Below, piece by piece: positions 25,081 through 35,430 of a stretch of DNA of 64,000 nt. The notes beneath the pieces are model-generated. The model did not search any database. It worked only from the letters and a program-made list of their open reading frames with translations, and had not been told where the DNA came from. The stretch covers positions 60,661-124,660 of the forward strand of contig JAXGGA010002342.1 of assembly GCA_038373865.1 (NCBI GenBank), in the 5' to 3' direction. The DNA is from Uloborus plumipes (Eukaryota > Arthropoda > Arachnida > Araneae > Uloboridae). Position numbers and translations under genes: made by a program. The stretch's first letter is position 1. Each line of letters opens with the position of its first letter.

Positions 25081-25340
25081 TGAAGGTGTAAGTGGATAAA
25101 GGTGATATGTGACATTTGAATTTCGCCGACTTACACAAATTCAAATTAGTGTATGTTCAGTTGTGTTAACTCACATACACCGTTGAAGGTGCAAGTGAAT
25201 AAAGGTGATATGTGACACTAATTTTTAATTTCTAGAAAAGGTTTTCAAAAAAAAATATATTACCTTAACACCTTCATCCATGGTAAAAAGTAAGTAAAAC
25301 TAAGATTGTCACATGTCACCTTTATCCACTTGCCTCTTCA
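25081..25340. mobile_element. small foldback / MITE with three copies of a 34-bp terminal motif
   Basis: The motif tgaaggtgtaagtggataaa(ggtgatatgtgaca) occurs at 25081-25114 and again in the same orientation at 25184-25217. It occurs inverted at 25307-25340, where the reading is tgtcacatgtcacctttatc and so on. Copies 1 and 3 are the ends of a ~260-bp element, and copy 2 is internal. Target duplication is unclear, and the superfamily is therefore open. It is non-coding. Confidence 0.7.
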
Positions 25341-26673
25341 AATATTCTTAAAATTGTAATATTTTAAGACTTGTTAAGAGCGACTTATACAAATGTTGTG
25401 AACTCTTTCTATATTCAGACATTTCAGGTTTTATAGCAAATCATTACACTTGCATTTCAGATTTTAAGCAGCTTTTAATTTTAAAACATCTTGTGTTCAA
25501 TAAATGTTCTGAGTAGTATTTAAATTAATGCTAACTTCAGTAAGTGTTCGTTGGCTGAAGTTCAACTTACTAATCATACTCCTGAAGTATCTTTGATGCC
25601 ATCTACTGAAGCATTTAATAGTTTTATGTTTAAGATGAAATTAAATTAAGAGCAGTAGCAAAATAAATAATTTTAATCGAGACGGGATAACTTAATTTTT
25701 GCTACATAAGTCAACCGAAAAGTTACTTCAGTCCATTAGTTAAATCAGTTTCCTTGAAACTGAGGATTTTAAAATTCCATGTAATTTAATAAATGCGAGA
25801 CTGTTTCTTAGAATTTCATATGCTTTAGTAATACATTTGATCAATTAGTATTTTTGACAAATATCTTCGCAATAAAGTTGGTACATCGGAAATAAAGTTT
25901 AAATTAGAGAATAACTTATAATCTATATTACTTTATAGCTTTTTGAAGCAAAAGAAGATGATGTTATCTTTGAAATACTAGTAAGACTGATTTAGTGTCT
26001 GCAAAAGAAATACATTTCGTAGAAAAAGGCTGCATTACCCTCATCATGTATTAACGTTCTATTAACTGTTATACATAACAAACTAAATTTGATATGGATT
26101 ATTGTGGCAAAAATAGTCATTTTGAGATAATAAAGTTCAGAAAATTAAGGTGCACAGAAGCTGATGAAACAGGTGGATATATTTATTTTTCATTAAAAAT
26201 GTTCAAATGATTAACTGAATTTATCAACTTTGAAATGTAAACAATGAGAGAATTAAACAAAAATACTATCTGTAACAAAAAATTAGAAGCATCGAGAATT
26301 TGTCTTAATGAAGAAACGCAGAATAGGTTGCTGCATGATAAAGGAAATGAGTAGTTTTGGAAGTTACAAAAATAAAGTCAACCAGCTAAGACATTTTACG
26401 CATTTTTAATTCAATAGGGTCACAAGAAGTAATACGGAACCTGATTTCAAATAAACAAAGAAGAAATAAAAAATAACAACTAAAATAAAATTTGTATAAG
26501 TACTGCAAATAAAATGCGTAGCAAAGCCTGGTTTTAGTCATTACTGTTATTGAAAATATATAATTGAAATTAAATTCAAAAAATAATCTAAGTAGCAACG
26601 AAAATTATTGAATAAAGAGTCAGAAAATCTCAAAGTACTGAAAAACACTGTAAACAAGGCCGCTAACAGATAA
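25341..26673. other. AT-rich non-coding stretch, nothing recognised
   Basis: No open frame or repeat boundary that I can support. Minus-strand frames near 26386-26735 are low-complexity, Phe/Leu/Tyr-rich products of AT-rich DNA. Confidence 0.5.
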
Positions 26674-26675
26674 TA

Positions 26676-28200
26676 CACTGCGATGCAAAAGTTTAGACAA
26701 AATGCAAATATGTGAATAAAAAGAAAAATATTCAACGAAATGCTTTCAAATTTCTACTGCAGGTACACAATATGGTCCCAAATAAGTGACTGGAGTTCTT
26801 ATAACTATAACTGGAATAAAATTTTGGATATTACAAAAGATATGTTTTTACATTGTTGCAAAAGTTTAGGCAATAGTCAGATTTTATGCAAATATCCCAT
26901 GAAATGTGATTGGTGGAGGAAAGGCGGGACTTTATTATTCATTTATAAAGTGCAGAGATTGCTGAATAAATAATCTAAATCTCAAAAGCTCTGTAGTTCT
27001 TGTGTAAAGAAGATGAGAAAGTTTGGAAGCCGAAATTTGAAAATAAACCTACTTTATTAACTTTTTGTCTTTTAAATCGGCTCTAGTATGGTAGTACATT
27101 GTTTTTTACTTTGTGGAGAGCAAATTCAGACATGCCTATCGATCAAAAAGTCCAAGAACAATGATATTTCTTAAGGATGAAGGAATTGAAAAAACGGCTC
27201 AGACTGACGATTCGCCCCTTAATCCTACAAAACTTCAACTTGGGTCAAAAACAGCACGTGACAGCATAAGTAGATGAACAACTGAATCGGAATGCATAAA
27301 AAAAACAAAGAATTGTGCCTGAGCCTTTTCGGACAGAGTGTCCCAAATAAGCCAGATTTTAATGTGAAAAGCAGCATATGTATCATCGTGACTAAAAAAT
27401 GAATGGTACTTTCTTTGATAAAAATTATTAAAATTGGGATGGCCTAGATGGATTATAATTCTTTTCGCGGGACTTGAGAAATATCCAATGATCATATGCT
27501 GTGCTGCTTTTACAATAAAATCTGGCTTATTTGGGACACTCTGTCCGAAAAGGCTCAAGCACAATTCTTTGTTTTTTTTATGCATTCCGATTCAGTTGTT
27601 CATCTACTTATGCTGTCACGTGCTGTTTTTGACCCAAGTTGAAGTTTTGTAGGATTAAGGGGCGAATCGTCAGTCTGAGCCGTTTTTTCAATTCCTTCAT
27701 CCTTAAGAAATATCATTTTTCTTGGACTTCTTGATCGACACGCATGTCTGAATTTTCTCTCCACAAAGTAAAAAACAATGTACTACCATACTAGAGCCGA
27801 TTTAAAAGAAAAAAATTAATAAAGTAGGTTCATTTTCAAATTTCGGCTTCCAAACTTTCTCATCTTCTTTACACGAGAACTAAAGAGCTTTTGAGATTTT
27901 GATTATTTATTCAGCAATCTCTGCACTTTATAAATGCATAATACAGTCCCGCATTTCCTCCACCAATCACATTTCAAGGGATATTTGCATAAAATCTGAC
28001 TATTGTCTAAACTTTTGCAACAATGTAAAAAAATATCTTTTATAATATCCAAAATTTGATTCCAGTTATAGTTATAAGAACTCCAGACACATATTTGGGA
28101 CCATATTGTGAACCTGCAGTAGAAATTTGAAAGCATTTCGTTGAATAGTTTTCTTTTTACTCACATATTTGCATTTTGTCTAAACTTTTGCATCGCAGTG
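26676..28200. mobile_element. 1.5-kb TA-flanked foldback transposon
   Basis: The ends read cactgcgatgcaaaagttta inward on both sides and are flanked by TA (26674-26675 and 28201-28202), as for Tc1/mariner-type elements. Arms of about 705 bp (26676-27380 and 27493-28200) surround a 112-bp unique spacer. Arm identity is about 95% where compared closely. Each arm contains an ATG-initiated 77-codon frame (26740-26973 plus and 27903-28136 minus). The two copies differ at 11 nucleotides, all changing amino acids and none silent, so they are unlikely to be a selected gene. No DDE transposase motif is present, so the element is non-autonomous. The high arm identity indicates recent origin or gene conversion between arms. 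Confidence 0.9.
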
Positions 28201-28202
28201 TA

Positions 28203-29509
28203 TATCTATTGATAAGCATGCATGTATTACGTTTTTTAAGAAGCATATAAAAGTGAATACCTAAAAAATTTTTGAATTTGCAGTTTTGAGAAAGTATCAA
28301 ATTAGGTAATAATATTTTATTGCAGCATTCAAGTAAAAAAAATGTGTCCGAGCAATTGTTTGCAAATAAAAACATAGCTAATTTTGTTTTGTTTTTATTT
28401 GTGTTTTTGAAGTAAATAACACTATTTATGACAAAATACGAAAGCAGTTAGAAACGTAAATTTGGGTTAAGGGTAAATCTAAAAAGATCGTTAACTAAAG
28501 TGAGAAACGTTAAAAATTAATTTTCTGAGATAAAAAATAGTTTAAAAAAAAAAGAGCTCAAACAGTGTTGTCATGTACATTTATGTGTATTTCTTATTAT
28601 GTGTAGGTTTTTGCAGAATAGGCCAAATAAAAGCGTTGTATGTTTAAAACGATTCCATTTATGATATTCAATTTCATACACTATTAATGTGTATAAGAGT
28701 TCTAATAATACAAATCACGGTAAGGGAGTTTTCATGTCATTCCTACACCGGTGGGCATACATTTTCGGAAAATCAGTAACTTTGAACTAAATTAAAATGT
28801 TTAAATGGTGAATTCCTATTGCGTTTCTTGCAGTGAATCTTATAACAAATAGGCCTATAAATATTTCCCCAATAAATCTTCATTTTCGGTATGTTTTTTC
28901 CTAACGGTTCCCTACTTTACTGCACCTCGGAGTTGATTCATTAAAAACTTTATATATTTTTTTAAAGTATAGATAAAAATGTACGCTGAAATTACATCAG
29001 AAAGTTACAAAGCATTGTAAAATCAAACGCTATTTAAAAACATGTATGAAGCTGGAATTTTATAATTACGAAGCTTTAAATATGAAAGCAGCTTACAAGA
29101 GACTTTGTTTTACTTCCAGACTGAGAAGTTAGACTCATCATTTTCTTCAGTTACACTGAGCAAGCTCCTAATGAACGTTCTCCGTTTGTTTTAAGCCCTA
29201 AATTCAGAAAGCTTTTTGAAATTTATAATGGTATTTTAAATATTGAATTCCTTATTGCCAACATGTTTCATGTCAGCCATTTTGTTTTCATTTTTTAAGG
29301 TACATTCTTCATTTTTATAAAAATCTGCTGCTAAGAATAGCTTTTGAAATAGCGTTTTATTCCTATTTCAAGTTCTTAATTGGTTATTTAAAAATACATC
29401 GTTATTGAATATTAGTTTTACACAAAGGATTTCAAGTTTGAATACATTTTAAAATAATGTGTGAACAAACACAAGAATTCTACAAGTCACATAAGCCATG
29501 TTGTGCAAT
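28203..29509. other. AT-rich non-coding stretch, nothing recognised
   Basis: No gene or repeat boundaries identified between the foldback and the second Tc1-like copy. Confidence 0.5.
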
Positions 29510-29511
29510 TA

Positions 29512-30936
29512 CACTGGCGGAAAAAAAAAATCCCAACACAAAGAAAGACTTGCGTTAGATAAACGAAATTTGGTAGGCGTGTTTATACAACTGAAAGATG
29601 ACATCTATTGAAATTTCGCGCTCCGCACATAAGTGTGGCGAAGCTGGCATCACTCAGAACATGCAAATAAAGCTTGTTTTAAAAGCGTGTTGTAGCTCAT
29701 GAGTATTATTTTTCCGTGAAATTTGACGCATTGCGTTCATGTTAGCCAGGAATGCCCATAAGAAGACGAAGAAGCCATTATCAGCAGCTCCCCGACTTTA
29801 AACGAGGTCGTACAATTTGGCTACGAGAAGGTGGATTTTCATTTCGCGATATTGCAGAAAGACTTGGTGGGAATGTTTCCACCGTGCATGATTATTGAAA
29901 GCTATGGTCAAGGGATGGTACTACCTCAAGAAGACCGAGTTCCGAGCAGCCACGTGACACGACTGAGAAGGAAGATCGCCGAACCCTGCGTACGGCTGTG
30001 GCGCCATCGTACTGCACCTGCGACTGACATTCGGGCTGCAGTGGTACCGTCGCGACACAAAGAACGGTAAGAAATCGCTTACTTCAAGAACAGCTCCGAG
30101 CCAGGTAGCTTGTAGCCTTGATTCCTTTGACTGCAAATCATTGCCGTTTGCGACGGCAGTGGTGTCAAGACAGAACTTACTGGAGGTCGGAGTGGATATC
30201 TGTTGCAATTTCTGATGAAAACAGATTAAGCCTTGGTGCCAGTGATGGTTGTATGTTGGTCAGAAAGAGGCCAGGGGACCGCCTGCATCCAAGCTGTCTG
30301 TGGCCTAGGCACACGGGACCTACACCTGGAGTCTTGGCCTCGCGAGCAATTTCCTATGACAGCAGGAGCATTCTTGTGGTTATCCCAAACATACTGACTG
30401 CAAATTTGTCTTCAGTCTGGTTATTCAACCTATAGTACAACCCTTCATGAGTAGCATTCAAGGGGGAGTTTTCCAACAGGATAACGCTTGCCCTCACACC
30501 GCTGCTGTAACGCAATGTGCTCTACAGAGTGTTAACATGTTACCATGACCTGCAAGATCACCAGATCTATCTCCAATTAATTACGTATGGGGTATCATTG
30601 GACGGAAACTCCAGCATCATCCACAGTCAGCAATGACTGTCCTAGTTTTGACACAACAAGTGCAACAAGCATGGCACTCCATACCACAAAGTGACATTCG
30701 GTACCTGTATGACACAATGCATGCACGCTTGCAGGCTTGCCTTCAAAATTCTGGAGGTTACACCCTCTATTAAGTTAACATAATTTCACATTTGCACAGC
30801 ATTTTCTTGAGCTTAAATTAGCCAGTGATCTTGTACATTTAATCAATTAAACGTGTTAACTAGACAATTGTATTACCTAAATTTCATTACTCTACAGTAA
30901 TTTTTTCTTTGTGTTGGGATTTTTTTGTCACCAGTG
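29512..30936 (+). mobile_element. Tc1-like transposon, decayed copy 2
   Basis: The termini read cactggcggaaaaaaaaaat at 29512 and …tttttgtcaccagtg at 30936, flanked by TA (29510-29511 and 30937-30938). It is the same family as 4131-5556 but in plus orientation, 1425 bp. Both copies share the internal transposase and the same internal stop, so they derive from a related source. It lies only 6 bp from the start of the next element. Confidence 0.93.
29752..30773 (+). pseudogene. Tc1-like transposase pseudogene (copy 2)
   Basis: The ATG at 29752 opens MPIRRRRSHYQQLPDFKRG, then FSFRDIAERLGGNVSTVHDY. This is the first helix-turn-helix of a Tc1 transposase, ending in a TGA at about 29896 where Trp or Cys is expected. 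Downstream pieces include EQPRDTTEKEDRRT, then the DDE core with SDENR, VVIPN and FQQDNACPHTAA. The C-terminus is IPQSDIRYLYDTMHARLQA followed by GGYTLY and TAA at 30771-30773. The third catalytic residue is Asn in SPIN, not Glu, and 32 residues separate it from the second Asp. Stops plus the lost Glu make it inactive. Its length, ~340 codons, matches the family. Confidence 0.9.
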
Positions 30937-30942
30937 TATGTA

Positions 30943-32127
30943 CAGGGTGTTCCAAGCTAACCGTCATGACCTTTATTTCCTCAACCGTTCGTCCTAGATG
31001 TATACTTCCATTTTCAAAATTGCTCGAAATGAGGAGGAGAGTTAAGATATGGAAAGTTTGAAGGGAAAAAAATAATTGGTTAAGAAATAAAAAAGTAACT
31101 TGTTTTAGATGGCCATAAACTTATATTTAGAGAAATAATCACCATTGAAAAATAATGCTAACACAAAAAAAATGACATTTGTGCGATCAAAATCCATGGA
31201 GAAATGAAACATGAAACTTTATGACTTATACCACTTTACACTAGCGTTATTTTAAGTGATTTTGGGGGCCATATACACACGAAATTCGCACCATTCAGAG
31301 TTCTTTAATAACAAAATATTCTTTCTTTTCCTAAAATATATTTAACTGTAAAAGTTATTTAACATGGGAATTAAAATACGAAAAAAATTAAGTAAGAAAG
31401 AATAAAAATGTCTTGCTGAATTCGCGAATATAAATTTACCGACTGTATATAGTGATTGCTTAAAATAACGTAATCCTTTCATTGCAGAATAAAATCGGCT
31501 TAACTAGATGCATTTCGTTAAGGCTTGAAGTTACGATGTACACTACGGAACAGTATGTAGAAATGGTGTTGCTTTACGGACAATGTAATCGCAATGTATA
31601 TTATTTCTTAGATTTTACATATTTCATGTGTTTAATATCTTTGTATAAAATTGTATAATAATTTACCTTGTCTTGTTATGTTTTGTAGTCTTGTATCATC
31701 TGTATTTATTTTTGAATACAATGAAAAGCGAATGTTTTCTGACACGGACGAAACAAATTTCATTATAGTCCCTAATCTAAAAGCTCGTCATTCCTCTGGC
31801 AGGGCGAAAATTTTCTTTTGTCAATTTGTTTACGGGCCCTGCGCATTTAAAACTCGAATATCTCCGCAAATTTTGATCGCACAAATGTCATTTTTTTGTG
31901 TTAGTATTATTTTTCAATGGGGATTCTTTCCCTAAAGATAAGTTTGGGGACCCGGAGTCCCTATAAAAAGTTAGATTTCGTATTTTTTGACAGAATCATT
32001 TTTTCGCTTCAAACTTTCAATATTTTGACTCTCTACCTCATTTTGAGCAAATTTGCAATTGGAAGTATGCATCTAGGACGAACGGTTGAGGAATTAGAGG
32101 TCATGACAGTTGACTTGGAACACCCTG
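30943..32127. mobile_element. TA-flanked element with ~260-bp TIRs, non-autonomous
   Basis: The termini are cagggtgttccaag..(30943) and ..cttggaacaccctg (32127), with TA on each side (30941-30942, 32128-32129). Inverted homology continues inward for about 260 bp on each side. For example ctcaaccgttcgtcctagatg at 30989 is mirrored at about 32075, and caccattgaaaaataatgct and tgacatttgtgcgatcaaaa at 31141-31190 are mirrored at 31871-31925. The unique centre (about 31205-31865) holds only a chance 94-codon frame at 31651. CAGGGTGTTCC-type ends are widespread in arthropod non-autonomous elements, but I do not assign a superfamily beyond TA target preference. Confidence 0.85.
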
Positions 32128-32129
32128 TA

Positions 32130-34141
32130 TTTTAGGAAGAGCATTGTATATAAGCAATTTAAAACAAAATAATTAAGGCACAAACATGAAGCTGGTATAG
32201 CATACTACACTATATAAAATATCGAAAACAAATATTATATTTGGTTGTAGAAATTATTGTGTTATGTTGACTTTAAACCCATTTTGACCATACTACTTGC
32301 TCAAAACTATCATTTTGGTCTGAATAAAACTATCTTCAAGTAATGTTAATATTATCAATTTCTAAAAATATTTTCTGAATTGAATTAGTCAAAATTGTTT
32401 CCGAAAACCTACTAGTTCCCATTATTCAGTTTTATAAGCAGATAAGTAGAGTATCCACGTGTGATATTTAAACTTGAACCAGTTTCTGAAAAATTCTGCC
32501 ACTTAAGAGCGCACAGTTTAGCTATTCAAAATTCGCCTCCGTTTTCAATATTCTGCTATTAAGAATTCTTAAAGCGTTCATTCCCCAAATTCAGTTACCT
32601 AGTATGAGGCAAAAATATTCTGTTGATGCAAAATCACTAAATACGTTAAACACAGCCATGCGTACGGGAAAACAGCTTTCATAAATCCTTCTAGATTTCA
32701 GTCACGGTCGGTCCAAATGGGCCGTAAAGCTTTACCAAATACGATAATGGGCATTATTCTACTTTCAATATAATTTATTATTCCTCTGCGCCCACCGAAC
32801 GCAAAGTGTTTTCCACAGCATTTTGTTTGGGTGAAAAGAAAAATCTCAGCAATATGCACTTATCTTTGTTCGGGCGTTAGATTTGCAACTAGTGAGCCAT
32901 GAGTGTTTTAAAAACGTCTATCTTTAAAAAATCTTGTGGGTGAAAAATTGAAAAATGTTTTGAAAATTTTTTTCGGTGCTAAATGAACAGTTAATCATAG
33001 CTGGAAACTGGGTTTCTTAGTTTTTATGTAAAAAGTCGAGTTGTTTACTCAAATTATAACGTGTTGAATATATATTTACTTCTCCGGGCGTCAATTTTCA
33101 CACATTGACAGATAAATAGAGGAGAAAAATTCGAAATCTTCTACTCACTGTAAGAGATAATTTTCAACTAAACGAGTTCTAAAATATTTAGGAGGTAAGA
33201 AATGAATGCAAACTTTTTAACAGTTATGTAAGTTAATTTACTTGTAACTATTATTGAAACAAGCATTTCTTTTCTACAAAGAATAGTCCTTAACTTTTTT
33301 CAGGCTACATTGGCCTATTTTTCCCTTTTGGATTATCTGTTCAGTAAACTGTCTACGACAAATGGCGTTTGTCATTCCAATTTAATTTTTGGTGAATCAT
33401 GCATTTCCCTTTAAAAAATTGTTAAACATATATTTTTACGTTTATTTGGTTCTCCAAACCTTTTTAAGGTAACAATGCATACATTTTGTACTAATTATTA
33501 CATTAACGTATGTATTATTTTCTTAATAAATATTAAACTTTTTATTTAATTGTTATAATATGTGTTGTCAATCTTTTATACAATAGCATTGTTAATTCCT
33601 CAAGTGAAATTTAGAGGTTTCGTTAGTGAAATTAATTTTATTTGAATAAAAGCAGTAAACTTGTGATAAAATAAATTTGAAGTGCTTTGTTTCTTAAAAG
33701 CATATTCAGAAATCATAACAATACAACTTTTATGGCAAGCATCTGTAATAATGCGGCGGTGTTTATTCAGTCGTTTAGATAAGATATATGGTGAAATATA
33801 TATTAAACTACAATATTACTATATATTGGTAGCAGCGATAATCTATTATTTGGTGTTAAAAACAACATTTCCAATATTTTAGTGCATAGCTTTAACTAGG
33901 GTAGTGCAGATTTAGCGTCAAATGCTTAGGGGGTTGGGGAGACGGCACCAACTACGCCATTAAGGTTTGCAGGAAATATTGTTTTTGTCAATTTTTAGTT
34001 TGTTTAGTAATTGATGAGAAAATAGATTACATGAACTTTTTTTATACTGATATTTAGAAAAAATCTAAATATAAATTGCGCATCAACCATAACTCCAACG
34101 TTGTGCTGCAATAAATTCTCAATTTTTTTGAACCGTTTAAT
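32130..34141. other. AT-rich non-coding stretch with a small GC-richer patch
   Basis: Mostly AT-rich. A patch at 32700-32890 (gtcacggtcggtccaaatgg, ctctgcgcccaccgaacgca) is richer in GC and CpG than its surroundings, but gives no recognisable peptide on either strand. A second patch at 33925-33960 has a G-rich core. Neither is bounded by repeats that I could find. Confidence 0.45.
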
Positions 34142-34143
34142 TA

Positions 34144-34435
34144 CACTGAAAACAATAAACTGTTGTTTTTACAGTATAATACTTAAAACAGAGGTTCAAT
34201 TTAAAAATGTCAAGTTCCGGGTTATAAACTGTAAAAATAGCAATTTTACAGTTTATAACAATAAAATTAGCCGAATTATACTGTAAAAACAACAGTATAA
34301 TACTGGCAACAGAGGTTTCAGTTTAAAACTGTAAAATTCACTGCAAGAAACTAAAATTAGCAATTTTTACAGTTTATTACTATAAAATTAGCTGTACTGT
34401 ATTGTAAAAAAAAAACATTTATTTTTTTTTCAGCG
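34144..34435. mobile_element. TA-type miniature element, family CACTGTAAAAA, copy 2
   Basis: The left end cactgaaaacaataaactgt and right end …catttattttttttttcagcg are inverted, with TA at 34142-34143 and 34436-34437. Internal blocks tgtttttacagtataatac, cagaggtt and aaaattagc match copy 1 at 6290-6611. It is non-coding and about 290 bp long. Confidence 0.75.
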
Positions 34436-34959
34436 TATAAATCTTTCTTGAAAAACATTTCTAATTATTCGGGGTTCAGAAATAAACACATGCATGCGTA
34501 TTTATTTCAATGAGTAGGGGAAAGTTGTACAAAATCGGTTACCAAATGTTTTAGTTTTTTTTTTCCAAGCTGTGCTACAGGGAAAAAAATCCTTCAATTT
34601 ATCTTTGAATGTTGAGCGCATTTCAAGTATTATCTTAAACCTGAAATAACTAGTTATAATAGTAGCTAGAAAAAGTGTTATCAAGTGATGTACTTACCTA
34701 ACATTATTTTGATCAGCTAATTACAAGCTGCATATTAACATCGTTGTAAAAAGAATAAAACCTTCTACACTTGAATTTCTTCCAGAGTTGCCGTCAACAA
34801 ATAAATCAGCTACATTACCTATATTTTAACTCCAAATAACAAAGGGACTGTCTTCATTTAGTTCCATGCATTTTCCGACATATAGTAGTAAAGTCAGCCA
34901 AAAATGCCAGGTCCTGGTTTTATCCTCCTACCCAATTTTTTATTCAACTCTCCCTAACT

Positions 34960-35430
34960 ATTGATGCTAGAAATTTGAAGGGCAGATTCCATTTTGAACA
35001 AAAGCATCAATTTCTGCAAAAAACAGCCTGCAGAGGCTTCAAATATATTAGGTCCTATATATTTGAAGCCTTCAATTGTTTCATTGTATAAATGTTTGAA
35101 GAACGTGGATTCTGCTTCTATAAAATACAGTTAAATTTTGAAGATTTCCAAAATGGTATGTATATGGTGGTATTTTGGCTTCGTAACGGACGTATCTTAC
35201 GAGATTCATCCGTTTCTGAGAAAATGCTATTATTTCACTTTTTTCCTGGGGATATTCAAAATGTAACTGCATTATATGGCTGTAAAGACCAAGTTCTTCA
35301 TTAAGTCCGTGAAACAAAACAAAAGGGTACCATATTTCTTATCTTTGCAAGCTGTTTTGTGAAAAATTGATACATCTGTTACCGTGAAATTGCCCAGAAG
35401 TAAAACTTCAATATTAGCTATAATAAAGTT
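34960..35430. repeat. diverged foldback, centre near 35190
   Basis: The segment tgaagaacgtgg…aaaatacagttaaattttgaag at 35097-35145 is inverted at 35300-35250 (reading tgaagaacttgg…ataatgcagttacattttgaat). Further out, catcaatttctgcaaaaaacagcc at 35005 pairs with the inverse of the segment near 35360 (tatcaatttttcacaaaacagc). Because the arms are related, similar short frames appear on both strands (…QLNFEDFQ at 35092-35304 and …QLHFEYPQ at 35081-35317). They are by-products of the inversion. Terminal repeats and TSD could not be fixed. Confidence 0.6.
35034..35071. repeat. 15-bp perfect hairpin
   Basis: aggcttcaaatatat at 35034-35048 and its exact inverse at 35057-35071 are separated by 8 bases, inside the left arm of the diverged foldback. 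Confidence 0.9.

Noticed and set aside
31651..31935. 94-codon ORF inside the long-TIR element
   Set aside because: Half of it lies in the right inverted repeat, and there are no motifs of a transposase or any other family.
32700..32890. Slightly GC-rich patch as a host exon
   Set aside because: A plausible acceptor (tttcag) precedes it, but all frames contain early stops and no family is recognisable.
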